DNA of 64,000 bases, taken from NCBI RefSeq assembly GCF_936916975.1, contig NZ_CAKZGO010000023.1, positions 62,001-126,000 of the forward strand, written 5' to 3'. The notes under the pieces are model-generated. The model was not told the origin of the DNA. It saw only the letters and a list, made by a program, of their open reading frames with translations, and searched no databases. Below are positions 17,138 through 26,386 of the stretch, in pieces. The DNA is from an uncultured Dongia sp. Lineage in GTDB: Bacteria > Pseudomonadota > Alphaproteobacteria > Dongiales > Dongiaceae. The translations under genes and the position numbers were made by a program. Within the stretch, counting starts at the first letter, position 1, and each line of letters begins with the position of its first letter.

Positions 17138-17162
17138 ATAGTTGACTGTTGGAATCAGCTAT
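17138..17162 (+). promoter_or_regulatory. IscR type-1-like binding site
   Basis: Left half ATAGTTGACT and right half AATCAGCTAT, with GTTGG between, against the E. coli type-1 consensus halves ATASYYGACT and AGTCRRSTAT. Twenty-two of 25 positions agree when counted by hand. Type-1 sites bind [2Fe-2S]-IscR. The encoded IscR (18029-18526) keeps its cluster ligands, so feedback repression of the operon is the simple reading. The position downstream of my promoter call suggests either a roadblock or that the true promoter differs. Confidence 0.6.
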
Positions 17163-17194
17163 TGGCCGGAACCCGCGGCGCGCTAATAAACACG

Positions 17195-17977
17195 ATGGCG
17201 ATCATGTTTTTCAAGAAAATTGCGGCCGATCTTGATGCGATGATGGAACGGGACCCGGCTGCGCGGTCCCGGCTGATGGTCGCTTTGACCTATCCATGCT
17301 TCCATGCGGTCCAGCTGCACCGCCTCGCCCGGCCAGTTTATCTGGCGGGTTTCCCCACTTTGGCGCGGATGATTTCGCAGTTTTCTCGCTTTATCACCGG
17401 CATCGAGATCCACCCCGGTGCCCAGATCGGCCAGCGCCTGTTCATCGATCACGGCATGGGTGTCGTGATCGGCGAGACGGCGGTGATCGGCGACGATGTG
17501 ACGCTCTACCACGATGTGACCCTGGGCGGCATCGCGCCGGCCATCAATTCGGCGTCACAGGTCAATGTGAAGCGCCACCCGACACTGGAAGACGGCGTCA
17601 TTATCGGCGCCGGCGCCCAGGTGCTGGGTGACATCACGGTTGGCAAGGGTGCCCGCGTCGGCGGCAATGCCGTGGTGATCAAGAGCGTGCCGGAAAACAG
17701 TGTCGCCGTTGGTGTGCCGGCGCGGATCGTGATGCCGAAGGAATGCGGCAGCGAGTTTGCTGCCTACGGCATCCCGACGCAGGACTTGCCCGACCCGGTC
17801 GCGCGCGCGATCGAAGGCTTGCTGGAACAGATTTCGCGCATGCAGAGCCGCATCACGGTCCTGGAGAATGAATTGGATGGCTTTGCCGCCGGGACGGCTG
17901 GCAAGCCCACTGAAAGCGCAGGCAACGGTCACGTCGAGCCGACCGGCTCGGAGGCGCGTCGTTTCGGACGGAATTGA
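17195..17977 (+). CDS. cysE: Serine O-acetyltransferase
   Basis: CysE acetylates L-serine with acetyl-CoA to O-acetylserine, the first step of cysteine synthesis. The 260-residue protein has the short helical N-terminal part, the catalytic IHPGAQIG(...)FIDHGMGVVIGETAVIG region with the active-site Asp/His, and the left-handed beta-helix hexapeptide repeats to about residue 180. From roughly 200 to 230 there is a heptad-patterned coiled coil (ALEGLLEQISRMQSRI-like), followed by a polar tail. Start is uncertain between ATG 17195 and ATG 17204. It heads the isc operon, 51 bases before iscR, linking cysteine supply to Fe-S assembly, where cysteine is the sulfur donor. Confidence 0.92.
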   Translation: MAIMFFKKIAADLDAMMERDPAARSRLMVALTYPCFHAVQLHRLARPVYLAGFPTLARMISQFSRFITGIEIHPGAQIGQRLFIDHGMGVVIGETAVIGDDVTLYHDVTLGGIAPAINSASQVNVKRHPTLEDGVIIGAGAQVLGDITVGKGARVGGNAVVIKSVPENSVAVGVPARIVMPKECGSEFAAYGIPTQDLPDPVARAIEGLLEQISRMQSRITVLENELDGFAAGTAGKPTESAGNGHVEPTGSEARRFGRN

Positions 17978-18028
17978 GAGCTCCCTGGCGGTCATCCGCC
18001 ATGTGGGCCAAGCTTTAGGAGAAGTGTC

Positions 18029-18526
18029 ATGAGATTGAGCACCAAAGGCCGCTACGCCGTCATGGCGCTCGTTGACTTGGCGACCCATAGCCACGGTCGA
18101 CCGGTGTCGCTGGCCGACATCTCCGGACGGCAGGAGATTTCGCTGTCCTATCTCGAGCAGCTGTTCGCCAAGTTGCGTCGGGCAGGGTTGGTGAAATCGG
18201 TGCGCGGTCCTGGCGGTGGCTATCTGCTGGCCCGCACCTCGGACGATACCCGCATCGCCGACGCGATCCTCGCGGTCGATGAGCCCATTCGCGCCACGCG
18301 CTGCAAGCCCAATACGGCGACCGGCTGTCATTCCGACAAGTCACGCTGTCTCACCCACGATCTGTGGGAGGAGCTCTCGCGCCAGATCCATCTGTTCCTG
18401 AGCTCGGTATCGCTGGCCGACGTGGTCGAGCGGCGCGTGCTCGGCATCGCCCACAAGATCGAGGGGGCGAACACCAATAACGGCGCCACCCATGCCGGCG
18501 ATCCCGCCGCGGCGGCGGCAGAGTAA
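18029..18526 (+). CDS. iscR: Fe-S cluster regulator IscR (Rrf2 family)
   Basis: A 165-residue Rrf2-family repressor. The N-terminus MRLSTKGRYAVMALVDLA is near-identical to known IscR, followed by the winged helix with recognition region SLSYLEQLFAKLRRAGLVKSVRG (38-60) and GPGGGY. Cluster ligands C92, C100, C107 and H110 are conserved, with the C92-C100 and C100-C107 gaps slightly longer than in E. coli (92/98/104/107). It should sense [2Fe-2S] supply and repress the operon, in agreement with the box at 17138-17162. The Ala/Asn-rich tail after 145 is lineage-specific. Ribosome site GGAGAAG precedes the ATG. Confidence 0.95.
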   Translation: MRLSTKGRYAVMALVDLATHSHGRPVSLADISGRQEISLSYLEQLFAKLRRAGLVKSVRGPGGGYLLARTSDDTRIADAILAVDEPIRATRCKPNTATGCHSDKSRCLTHDLWEELSRQIHLFLSSVSLADVVERRVLGIAHKIEGANTNNGATHAGDPAAAAAE

Positions 18527-18549
18527 TTGAGCGAGGATTTGATCACGAT

Positions 18550-19692
18550 ATGAACCGCGGCATCTACATGGACTGGAATGCGACCGCCCCGCTGCGCCCT
18601 TCGGCGCTGGCGGCGATGACGGCTGCGTTGCAGGAAGTGGGGAACCCGTCCTCGGTTCATGCCTTCGGCCGACGGGCCCGCGCGTGGGTCGATCATGCCC
18701 GAGAAGCCGTGACGGCCCTGGTGGGCGCCAAGGCGCCGCTGGTGACCTTCACCTCCGGCGGGACTGAAGCCAATAACCTCGCTTTAAACACGCGCTACAA
18801 CCGTCCGCTCATCGTCTCGGCGATCGAACATGAATCGGTGCTGCGACCAGCGCGTCTCGCCGGCGCCCAGATCGCGCGCGTTGGCCGCAATGGCGAAGTG
18901 GATGTGGCGCATCTTAATCATCTGCTCGACAAGGCGGGTGCGCCTGCTTTCGTGTCGGTCATGCTGGCCAATAACGAGACCGGCGTCATCCAGCCGGTTG
19001 CGGAGATCGCACACGTTGCCAAGGCCAAGGGCGCCGTGGTGCATTGCGATGCCACGCAGGCCATCGGTCGCATCGCCGTCGATATCAATGAACTCGGCGT
19101 CGATTACCTCACCATGTCGGCCCACAAAATCGGCGGTCCGCAGGGTGTCGGTGCTTTGGTGCTGGGTGGTGAGTTGCCGGTGGAACCGCTGGTGCAGGGC
19201 GGTGGCCAGGAACGCAACCGCCGCGGTGGAACCGAGAACGTGGCGGCGATCGCCGGCTTTGGCGCTGCGGCGCAGGATGCTGCATCGCTTGCCGATAGCA
19301 GCAGGATCACGGCGCTGCGTGACTTGCTCGAAGAGAAGTTGGTGGCGTTCGGCCTGCCGCTCACGGTCTTTGGCCGTTCGGCAGCGCGCCTGCCCAATAC
19401 AACGTGTTTTGCCAGCGGTACCAAGACAGCAGAAACGCTGGTGATGGCATTGGATCTCGCCGGCGTGGCGATTTCGGCAGGCTCCGCTTGCTCGTCCGGC
19501 AAGGTGCGGCCGAGCCACGTCATTTCCGCGATGGGCTTCGATGCGGCGACCGCAGGGTCCGCCATTCGCGTCAGTCTGGGCTGGCAAAATGCCCAGGCCG
19601 ACATAGATCAATTCATAGCCGCCTGGGGCCGCGTGCAGCGCGCCGGGCTGGCGCGTAGCGACGACGCCGATTCGCGTATTTCGGCAGCGTAA
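18550..19692 (+). CDS. Cysteine desulfurase, first paralogue (NifS/IscS-like)
   Basis: A 380-residue class V PLP enzyme that should release sulfur from cysteine as persulfide. PLP Lys is K193 in [10 protein letters not shown], the His stacked on PLP is in AIEHESV, and the catalytic Cys is C314 in [11 protein letters not shown], giving a group I-like mobile loop shorter than in IscS. The sequence is clearly different from the second desulfurase that follows after 25 bases, so this is an old duplication or paralogue rather than a recent copy. It may serve a different acceptor (for instance thiolation) or form a specialised partner. Tandem desulfurases before iscU are seen in several Rhodospirillales. 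Confidence 0.93.
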   Translation: MNRGIYMDWNATAPLRPSALAAMTAALQEVGNPSSVHAFGRRARAWVDHAREAVTALVGAKAPLVTFTSGGTEANNLALNTRYNRPLIVSAIEHESVLRPARLAGAQIARVGRNGEVDVAHLNHLLDKAGAPAFVSVMLANNETGVIQPVAEIAHVAKAKGAVVHCDATQAIGRIAVDINELGVDYLTMSAHKIGGPQGVGALVLGGELPVEPLVQGGGQERNRRGGTENVAAIAGFGAAAQDAASLADSSRITALRDLLEEKLVAFGLPLTVFGRSAARLPNTTCFASGTKTAETLVMALDLAGVAISAGSACSSGKVRPSHVISAMGFDAATAGSAIRVSLGWQNAQADIDQFIAAWGRVQRAGLARSDDADSRISAA

Positions 19693-19717
19693 GAAAAAGA
19701 AGGGTAGCGACAGAATC

Positions 19718-20992
19718 ATGACCATAGCCAACCAGAATCAGAAGCCGACAGCCGCCCAGACGATTCCTGGCGCCAACGTCCCGAAGCTGCCGATCTATCT
19801 GGATTACCAGGCGACGACGCCGTGCGATCCGCGCGTGGTCGAGGTGATGCTGCCCTACTTCACCGAGAAGTTCGGCAACCCGCATTCGCGCAACCACCAA
19901 TATGGCTGGGACGCAGAAGCCGGTGTCGAGAAGGCGCGTGCCCAAATTGCCAGCCTCATCAAGGCCGATGAGAAGGAAATCATCTTCACCTCCGGTGCGA
20001 CCGAATCCAACAACCTTGCGATCAAGGGTGTTGCGCACTTCTACAAGGAGAAGAAGAACCACATCATCACCACCGTGACCGAGCATAAATGCGTGCTCGA
20101 TTCCTGCCGCCATCTGGAGTTGGAGGGATTCGAGGTCACCTATCTGCCGGTGCAGCAGAACGGCCTCATCGATCTCGACGTGTTGCGCAAGGCGATTACG
20201 CCGAAGACCGCCATCGTCTCGATCATGGCGGTCAATAACGAGATCGGCGTCATCCAGCCTCTGGCCGAGATCGGCAAGATCTGTCGTGAGAACCATGTGT
20301 TCTTCCACACCGATGCGGCGCAGGCGGTTGGCAAGATTGCAATTGACGTCGACGCGATGAATATCGACCTGCTGTCGATCTCGGGTCACAAGATTTATGG
20401 GCCGAAGGGCATAGGCGCGTTGTATGTGCGCCGCAAGCCGCGCGTGCGCCTGGAAGCGCTCATTCACGGCGGTGGCCAGGAGCGCGGTTTCCGCTCGGGC
20501 ACCTTGCCGACGCCACTCTGCGTGGGCCTCGGTGAGGCTTGCGCCATTGCCGAGCGGGAAATGGGTGCCGAGGCGGTACGCCTGAAGAAGCTCAGCGACC
20601 GCCTTTATAAGGGCATCACCGACAAGCTCGAGGAAGTGTACCTCAACGGTGACGCCGAGCATCGCATTCCCGGCAATCTCAACATCTCTTTCGCCCATGT
20701 CGAAGGCGAAGGCCTGATGATGGGGATCAAGGATCTGTGTGTGTCGTCGGGCTCTGCCTGCACGTCGGCGTCGCTCGAGCCGTCTTACGTGCTGCGTGCG
20801 CTGGGCGTCGAAGTGGAAATGGCGCATACCTCGTTGCGCTTAGGCATCGGTCGCTTTACGACCGAGCAGGAAGTTGACTATGCCGTCGAACACCTCGTCC
20901 AGGCCGTGTTACGCCTGCGTGAGATGAGCCCGCTCTGGGAGATGGCACAGGCAGGTATTGATATCAAATCGATCCAATGGGCCGAGCACTAA
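19718..20992 (+). CDS. iscS: Cysteine desulfurase IscS
   Basis: The canonical IscS: PLP Lys K225 in [10 protein letters not shown], catalytic Cys C348 in [21 protein letters not shown], and the long IscS/NFS1-type active-site loop. It provides persulfide sulfur to IscU and to tRNA thiolation enzymes such as MnmA, also encoded in this window. At 424 residues it has an extra N-terminal stretch of about 23 residues ([18 protein letters not shown]) over E. coli IscS. It sits 44 bases before iscU. An alternative start within the N-terminal extension is possible. Confidence 0.97.
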   Translation: MTIANQNQKPTAAQTIPGANVPKLPIYLDYQATTPCDPRVVEVMLPYFTEKFGNPHSRNHQYGWDAEAGVEKARAQIASLIKADEKEIIFTSGATESNNLAIKGVAHFYKEKKNHIITTVTEHKCVLDSCRHLELEGFEVTYLPVQQNGLIDLDVLRKAITPKTAIVSIMAVNNEIGVIQPLAEIGKICRENHVFFHTDAAQAVGKIAIDVDAMNIDLLSISGHKIYGPKGIGALYVRRKPRVRLEALIHGGGQERGFRSGTLPTPLCVGLGEACAIAEREMGAEAVRLKKLSDRLYKGITDKLEEVYLNGDAEHRIPGNLNISFAHVEGEGLMMGIKDLCVSSGSACTSASLEPSYVLRALGVEVEMAHTSLRLGIGRFTTEQEVDYAVEHLVQAVLRLREMSPLWEMAQAGIDIKSIQWAEH

Positions 20993-21036
20993 ACTAATAA
21001 GCCGGGCATTGGACAATGAGTTCAGAGGAGTAGGTC

Positions 21037-21435
21037 ATGTATAGCGAAAAAGTCGTCGACCATTACGAGAACCCCCGCAACGTCGGTGGTTTCGGCAAGG
21101 AAGAAGCTGGCGTCGGCACCGGTCTCGTTGGCGCGCCCGCCTGCGGCGACGTCATGAAACTGCAGATCAAGGTGGGTGCTGACGGCCGCATCGAAGACGC
21201 GCGCTTCAAGACCTTCGGCTGCGGTTCGGCCATCGCCTCATCGTCGCTGGCGACCGAATGGGTCAAGGGCAAGACGCTCGACGAAGCTGAGACAATCAAG
21301 AACACCGAGATCGCGCAGTTTCTGTCGCTGCCGCCGGTGAAGATCCACTGCTCGGTCCTTGCTGAAGATGCGATCAAAGCGGCAATCAAGGATTACCGCG
21401 AGAAGACCGGTTCTGCGGACAAGGCGGCAGAATGA
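21037..21435 (+). CDS. iscU: Fe-S cluster scaffold protein IscU
   Basis: IscU is the scaffold on which [2Fe-2S] clusters are built. All ligand and switch residues are present in the 132-residue protein: C36 and D38 (GAPACGDVM), C62 (FGCGSAIASSS) and C105 (KIHCSVLAEDA). The LPPVK motif recognised by the HscA chaperone is at 98-102. The C-terminus has a short extra Lys/Glu/Ala tail. Ribosome site AGAGGAG precedes the ATG. The last four bases overlap iscA, showing translational coupling. Confidence 0.98.
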   Translation: MYSEKVVDHYENPRNVGGFGKEEAGVGTGLVGAPACGDVMKLQIKVGADGRIEDARFKTFGCGSAIASSSLATEWVKGKTLDEAETIKNTEIAQFLSLPPVKIHCSVLAEDAIKAAIKDYREKTGSADKAAE

Positions 21436-21845
21436 GCGAGATGAGCACCAAGGCGGAGGTTGCGGCACCTGCCGCGACCGCTGCTGCGCCGGCGAAGCCC
21501 GCACGACGCCCGAAGCCGGCCGCCATCACGGTGACGCCGGCCGCAGTCGCGCGCGTGCGCGAGTTGTTGGAAAAGCGCGGCAAACCGTCGGCCGGCATCC
21601 GCATCGGCATTCGATCGAAAGGCTGCTCTGGCCTCTCTTACACAATCGAATATGCCGATGAGCCGGGCGTCGGCGATGAATCCGTCGTGCTGGATGGCGT
21701 CACCGTTCTCATCGACCCGAAGGCGTCGTTGTTCATCTTCGGAACTGAAATGGATTTCGTGGAAGAAAAGCTGCAATCCGGCTTCGTGTTCCGCAATCCC
21801 AACGAGAAGGGGCGCTGCGGTTGCGGCGAATCCTTCCACGTCTGA
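21432..21845 (+). CDS. iscA: A-type Fe-S carrier IscA
   Basis: A 137-residue A-type carrier that accepts clusters from IscU and passes them to apo-targets. The three conserved Cys are C65 (SKGCSGLSY), C129 and C131 (GRCGCGESF). The first 30 residues form an Ala/Pro/Lys-rich extension (AAPAATAAAPAKPARRPK) absent from E. coli IscA; it is probably disordered. An internal start would remove it, but the ATGA overlap with iscU favours the annotated one. Followed by hscB after nine bases. Confidence 0.94.
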   Translation: MSEMSTKAEVAAPAATAAAPAKPARRPKPAAITVTPAAVARVRELLEKRGKPSAGIRIGIRSKGCSGLSYTIEYADEPGVGDESVVLDGVTVLIDPKASLFIFGTEMDFVEEKLQSGFVFRNPNEKGRCGCGESFHV

Positions 21846-21854
21846 GTGGGTGCG

Positions 21855-22493
21855 ATGGCTGTGGTTGAAAAAATCGGCGGAGCAGGTGCCGGCGCGACCT
21901 TCGTGCCATGCTGGTCCTGCAAGGGCCCGGTAGCAAGCCGGGCGCTGTTCTGCCACACCTGCGGCGCCGTTCAGGCGCCCGGTTCTACCGATCATTTCAC
22001 GCGATTGGGCATGGCGCCCGGCTTCGATCTCGATGACGAGAAGCTGGAGAAGCAGTATCTCGGCTTCCAGCGCGTGCTGCACCCTGACCGCTTTGCCGGC
22101 AAGCCGGCCAAGGAACGCTTGATCGCGGAAAGCCAGGCGGTTGCCCTCAATGAAGCCTACGAGACGCTGAATGATCCACTCAAGCGGGCGACCTATCTGC
22201 TGGGCCTGAAGGGTGTCAATTCCGAGGTGACTGAGGAAAAGACCGTCAACGATCCGGCTTTGCTGATGGAAGCGCTGGAGAAGCGCGAGGCACTTGCCGA
22301 GGCTGAAAGTGCCGATGCGATCGAGGATCTGATGATCAGCGCCGGGACGACCGCGATCCAATTGCTCAGCGACATCTCGCTGGCTTTTGCCGCCGATGAT
22401 CTGGCAGCCGCCAATCGGTCGGTCCTGCGCCTCAAATATCTGCGCAAATTCCTGGAAGAAGCGCGCCTGCGTCGCGCCGCCTTGGAGTCCTGA
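21855..22493 (+). CDS. hscB: J-domain co-chaperone HscB with N-terminal zinc-finger
   Basis: HscB brings IscU to HscA and stimulates its ATPase. The 212-residue protein has a J-domain (about 45-115) with the HPD motif at 76-78 and a C-terminal helical domain with [15 protein letters not shown] that contacts IscU. Unusually, it begins with a tetracysteine finger: C19, C22, C33 and C36 (CWSC and CHTC, ten residues apart), followed by GAVQAP. Eukaryotic mitochondrial HSCB has the same element, whereas E. coli HscB does not. I prefer the ATG at 21855; a GTG nine bases earlier is possible. Its stop overlaps the hscA start by one base. Confidence 0.93.
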   Translation: MAVVEKIGGAGAGATFVPCWSCKGPVASRALFCHTCGAVQAPGSTDHFTRLGMAPGFDLDDEKLEKQYLGFQRVLHPDRFAGKPAKERLIAESQAVALNEAYETLNDPLKRATYLLGLKGVNSEVTEEKTVNDPALLMEALEKREALAEAESADAIEDLMISAGTTAIQLLSDISLAFAADDLAAANRSVLRLKYLRKFLEEARLRRAALES

Positions 22494-24403
22494 TGTTACT
22501 GCAGATTCACGAGCCGGGCGAGACGCCGGCGCCGCATGAATTGGAGCGCAGCCAGGCGATCGGTATCGATCTCGGCACCACCAATTCCGTGGTGGCGATG
22601 GTGTCCGGCGATCATCCGGAAGTCTTGCGCGATGGGTCCGGCGACGGGCTGGTGCCCTCGGTCGTAGCCTATGTCTATGACGAACCGATCGTTGGCAAGC
22701 AGGCTCAGGCGGAACTCGCGCATCATCCGGATCTGGTCATCTCTTCGATCAAGCGGCTGATGGGCCGCGGCGCTGCCGATGTGAAGAAGCTTGCCGGTGC
22801 GCTTCCCTATGAACTGGCACCTGCCGAAGAGGGCAAGCCAGGGGACAAGAAGTTTGGCGGCATGGTGCGCCTCAAGGTCGGTGACCAGATTCTGTCGCCG
22901 GTCGAAATTTCCGCCGACATCCTGAAGGCCTTGAAGCTGCGCGCCGAAATCAGCCTCGGCCACAAGGTCGAAAAGGCGGTCATCACGGTGCCGGCCTATT
23001 TCGACGATGCCGCGCGCACGGCGACCAAGGATGCGGCACGCCTTGCCGGCCTCGAAGTTCTGCGTCTGGTCAACGAGCCGACGGCGGCGGCACTGGCCTA
23101 CGGCCTCGACAGCGCGGCGGAAGGTATCTACGCGGTCTACGATCTGGGCGGTGGCACCTTCGATATCTCGCTGCTGAAACTGCAGAAGGGTGTGTTCCAG
23201 GTCCTCGCCACCGGCGGCGATGCGCAGTTGGGCGGCGATGATTTTGATCATGCCCTGGCCGAATGGGCCATGCGTCGCACGGGCATCACAGGCTTGACCT
23301 CCGGCGAGGCAAAAATCCTGCTGCAAGCGGCGCGCGCTGCCAAGGAACGATTGACCACGGCCTCTGGCGCTGAGTTGAAGGCGACGGTGGCGGGACACGA
23401 TGTGCGCCAGTCGATCGACCGCGGCACCTTTGAAATCCTGATCGAGCCGCTGCTGGGCCGCACTTTGCGCGCCTGCCGCCAGGTGCTGGAGGACGCCAAG
23501 CTCACCGTGTCCGAGGTCAAGGGCGTCGTGCTGGTCGGTGGCTCGACCCGTGTCCCGCTGGTGCGCGCCTTCGTGGCCGACTTCTTCAAGCAGCAGCCTT
23601 TGGCCGACATCAATCCCGACGAAGTCGTGGCCGTTGGCGCAGCGTTGCAGGCCAAGGCGCTGACGCAGGGGTCGGAGACCTTGCTGCTCGACGTCATTCC
23701 ACTCTCGCTCGGCGTCGAGACGATGGGTGGCATCGTCGAGCGCGTGATCGAACGCAACACGCCCATCCCCGTGACCAAGGCACAGGATTTCACCACCTAT
23801 CAGGACAGCCAGACCGGCATGCTGATCCATGTCGTGCAAGGCGAACGCGAAACGGTCGATGCCTGCCGCTCGCTGGGGCGTCTGGAACTCACCGGCATTC
23901 CGCCCTTGGTGGCAGGGGCAGCGCGCATCCGTGTCACCTATGCCGTCGATGCCGATGGGCTGCTCACCGTGAGTGCCGAGGAAAAGACCACAGGAGTCAA
24001 AGCCGAGATCGCGGTGAAGCCGAGCTATGGCCTCACCGACGACGAGATGGCCGATATGCTGCGTGACAGCCTGACCTATGCTCGCGAGGACATGGAAAAG
24101 CGCCTGCTGCTCGAATCCCGCGTCGAGGCGGAGCGGGTCCTGCTCGCCTTGAACGCCGCCCTTAAAGCCGATGGCGCCTTGCTGTCGCCGCAGGAACGGG
24201 CGGAAATCGACCGGGTGGCGCAAATCGTCAAGGAATTGGTGGCTGGGGACGATAGGGTCCGGATTCACGCTGCTATGGAAGATTTGGACCGGGCGACCCA
24301 TGATTTTGCCCAAAAACGCATGGATCGGGCCATTCAGATGGCGCTCCGGGGCCAGCGGCTTGACGAAGTTGAGGCCGGTATGGCAACTGACGGCGCGCAA
24401 TAG
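22493..24403 (+). CDS. hscA: Hsp70-type chaperone HscA for Fe-S biogenesis
   Basis: HscA binds the LPPVK motif of IscU and drives cluster transfer with ATP. The 636-residue protein has the Hsp70 nucleotide domain: [12 protein letters not shown] near 23-34, [53 protein letters not shown] and [13 protein letters not shown]. The substrate domain begins near 395 ([17 protein letters not shown]) with a helical lid after 520. Length is near E. coli HscA (616) and shorter than DnaK's usual pattern of a Gly/Asp-rich tail, which is missing here. Start ATG overlaps the hscB stop (TGATG), so translation is coupled. Confidence 0.97.
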   Translation: MLLQIHEPGETPAPHELERSQAIGIDLGTTNSVVAMVSGDHPEVLRDGSGDGLVPSVVAYVYDEPIVGKQAQAELAHHPDLVISSIKRLMGRGAADVKKLAGALPYELAPAEEGKPGDKKFGGMVRLKVGDQILSPVEISADILKALKLRAEISLGHKVEKAVITVPAYFDDAARTATKDAARLAGLEVLRLVNEPTAAALAYGLDSAAEGIYAVYDLGGGTFDISLLKLQKGVFQVLATGGDAQLGGDDFDHALAEWAMRRTGITGLTSGEAKILLQAARAAKERLTTASGAELKATVAGHDVRQSIDRGTFEILIEPLLGRTLRACRQVLEDAKLTVSEVKGVVLVGGSTRVPLVRAFVADFFKQQPLADINPDEVVAVGAALQAKALTQGSETLLLDVIPLSLGVETMGGIVERVIERNTPIPVTKAQDFTTYQDSQTGMLIHVVQGERETVDACRSLGRLELTGIPPLVAGAARIRVTYAVDADGLLTVSAEEKTTGVKAEIAVKPSYGLTDDEMADMLRDSLTYAREDMEKRLLLESRVEAERVLLALNAALKADGALLSPQERAEIDRVAQIVKELVAGDDRVRIHAAMEDLDRATHDFAQKRMDRAIQMALRGQRLDEVEAGMATDGAQ

Positions 24404-24457
24404 GGAATTAGCTGGGCCGATCTGATATCGGGGCCCGTGACGGAGAATGTGACCAAA

Positions 24458-24793
24458 ATGCCGAAGATGACGTTCGTGAAGCAGGACGGGACCCGGGTCG
24501 AATGCGAGGCTCCGCTGGGCTTGTCGGTGCTGGAAGTCGCCCATCGCAACAGCATCGATCTGGAAGGCGCCTGCGAGGGGTCGCTCGCCTGCTCGACCTG
24601 CCATGTCGTCATCGACCCGGAATGGTACGACGTCCTGGTGGAAGCCAGCGAGGACGAGGAAGACATGCTTGATCTTGCTTTCGGCCTCACCCACACCTCG
24701 CGCCTCGGCTGCCAGATCAAGATGACCGAGGAATTGGACGGCCTGGTCGTCAGCCTGCCATCGGCCACGCGCAACATGCAGGTCGACAAATAG
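24458..24793 (+). CDS. fdx: [2Fe-2S] ferredoxin of the ISC system
   Basis: An adrenodoxin-type ferredoxin that supplies electrons for cluster assembly. The 111-residue form has ligands C39, C45, C48 and C85 ([14 protein letters not shown] and SRLGCQI), the C-x5-C-x2-C ... C pattern of ISC ferredoxins and mitochondrial FDX. The C-terminal acidic patch [14 protein letters not shown] is present. I take ATG 24458, ten bases after a GGAGAA site; a GTG at 24437 would add seven residues. It follows hscA by 54 bases and precedes iscX by 15. Confidence 0.96.
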   Translation: MPKMTFVKQDGTRVECEAPLGLSVLEVAHRNSIDLEGACEGSLACSTCHVVIDPEWYDVLVEASEDEEDMLDLAFGLTHTSRLGCQIKMTEELDGLVVSLPSATRNMQVDK

Positions 24794-24808
24794 GCGAGGG
24801 GCGCCGCC

Positions 24809-25015
24809 ATGGCGAAGAAGCTGCGCTGGACCGATGTCCACGACATCGCCATCGAACTCGACGAGCGACACCCGGATGTCGACGTCGTCAATCTCCGCTT
24901 CACCGATCTGTGGAAATGGGTCCAGGAACTCCCGGATTTCGACGACGATCCGCAGAAGAGCAATGAGAAGGTTCTCGAGGCCATCCAGATGGCCTGGCTC
25001 GACGAGCGCGATTAG
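24809..25015 (+). CDS. iscX: IscX (YfhJ) Fe-S regulator/adaptor
   Basis: A 68-residue acidic helical protein that binds IscS and modulates desulfurase activity, possibly as an iron donor or brake. Family landmarks are LRWTDVHDIAIELDERHPDVDVVNLRFTDL in two parts, W-V-x-x-L-P-x-F, DDDPQKSNEKVLEAIQMAWLDE. The D/E-rich iron-binding face is clear. It is the last gene of the isc operon in the usual place after fdx. Confidence 0.95.
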   Translation: MAKKLRWTDVHDIAIELDERHPDVDVVNLRFTDLWKWVQELPDFDDDPQKSNEKVLEAIQMAWLDERD

Positions 25016-25037
25016 CCGTCCTCAAGCGTGAGCGCCC

Positions 25038-26360
25038 ATGAGCAACAATAGCGGCCTCACGCGCTTCCTTGCCAAACCCTGGATCGATCCCTTGTGCCTG
25101 TGGGGCATGGGCTGGCTGCTGCCGGCGGCACGCTGCTGGGCGGCGGCCGGGTCCGGCGATGTCGACAACTTTGCCAAGGCGCTCGGCCTTCATGCGGTGC
25201 CGAAGGCCATTGCCGCGCGGGTAAAAGAGACCGGCGAGCTTGGCCGCATTTCGGCCACGGCCCAGACACGCTGGATCGATGCAGCCTTTAACGACGGGCA
25301 TAACCTTGGCTCTGCCGAACGCGTGCGGCGCGAGGCTGCACATAATTTTCTCGGCCATCGCTTCAGCTATATCTGGTTCGCCCGGCGCGCGCGTTTGCCC
25401 GCGGTGCAGCTTGATGTGCCGCTGCCGGCGGAACTGACGACGGTCACCGGCGATACCGATCCGGATGCTTTCTTCGCCTTGCCGACATCGCTGCCGGCGG
25501 TCGAACGCAGCCATGTCATTGAGCACAGCGACATCCGCGAATACTGGCTCCGCTTTCCGTCGCCGGATGACGCAAGTGACACCTGCTACGTCCATGTCTA
25601 TGAAGGCCGCGCCAAGGATAGCGCACCGCTCCCCAATCTCATCTTTGGTCATGGCTTTGCCATGGAGATGGAGATGATGCGCGGTGACATGCGCGGCTAT
25701 CGCGGGCTTGCGGCCAGCGGCTGCCGCATCTTGCTGCCGGACGCGCCGGGGCATAACCGGCGCACGTTACCAGGGCTCTATGGCGGCGAGAGCTTCATGC
25801 ATCGCCCACCGATTTCGGGCCTGCTGCATTTCCGCCAGACGGCGCGTGAATTGGCGACGATTATCACTTGGTGCCGGGAGAATGGCGGCGGCGCTGTCGG
25901 CCTCGGCGGCACCAGCCTCGGCGCCCTCACGGCACAGGTCCTTGCCGAACGCATGGGCACTTGGGCCCCTGCGGCCAGGCCCGATGTGCTGATGCTGATC
26001 ACCACCACCGACAAGGTGAGCTCGCTGACCTTCAACTCGTCCCTGGCAGCGATCAGCGGCCTCGACAAGGCCGCGAAGTTTGCTGGCTGGACGGAAGCGG
26101 AAATCGCTCATCTCGCGCGGTTCACGGATAGCGGCGAAACGCCGCCGCTGGATCCCGCTCGGATCGTACTGCTTATCGGCACCAGGGACGACGTCACGCC
26201 CTATGACGGCGGCCGGCGGATGGCGGAAAACTGGCGGATTCCTGCGGAAAATCTGTTCGTCCGCGAGCAGGGACATTTCTCAGCGGCAATAGGTCTGGAA
26301 GCCGATCCAGCCCCCTTTATCCGCACGATAGACCTGCTAAAGCGGCAATTTGGCCGATAG
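25038..26360 (+). CDS. Large alpha/beta hydrolase
   Basis: A 440-residue alpha/beta hydrolase. The nucleophile elbow GGTSLGA places Ser at 293; the oxyanion HGF motif is at 205-207; the acid is likely D in LIGTRDDVTPYDGG and the catalytic His in EQGHFSAAIG. The LPDAPGHNRRTLPGLYGGESFMHRP segment, cut here by a Pro-rich bend, recalls ABHD18/DUF2048-type hydrolases, but I would not commit. The first 130 residues are an unassigned helical N-terminal region. It starts 22 bases after iscX and may be read through from the isc operon; no functional link to Fe-S clusters is known. Confidence 0.8.
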   Translation: MSNNSGLTRFLAKPWIDPLCLWGMGWLLPAARCWAAAGSGDVDNFAKALGLHAVPKAIAARVKETGELGRISATAQTRWIDAAFNDGHNLGSAERVRREAAHNFLGHRFSYIWFARRARLPAVQLDVPLPAELTTVTGDTDPDAFFALPTSLPAVERSHVIEHSDIREYWLRFPSPDDASDTCYVHVYEGRAKDSAPLPNLIFGHGFAMEMEMMRGDMRGYRGLAASGCRILLPDAPGHNRRTLPGLYGGESFMHRPPISGLLHFRQTARELATIITWCRENGGGAVGLGGTSLGALTAQVLAERMGTWAPAARPDVLMLITTTDKVSSLTFNSSLAAISGLDKAAKFAGWTEAEIAHLARFTDSGETPPLDPARIVLLIGTRDDVTPYDGGRRMAENWRIPAENLFVREQGHFSAAIGLEADPAPFIRTIDLLKRQFGR

Positions 26361-26386
26361 CGAGCCCGATGTTATAAGCTCGTCCC

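Noticed and set aside
22496-24871. 791-codon minus-strand frame opposite hscA and fdx
   Set aside because: Antisense of well-identified genes; Arg/His/Gln-rich with no family features. Long shadow frames are expected in GC-rich DNA.
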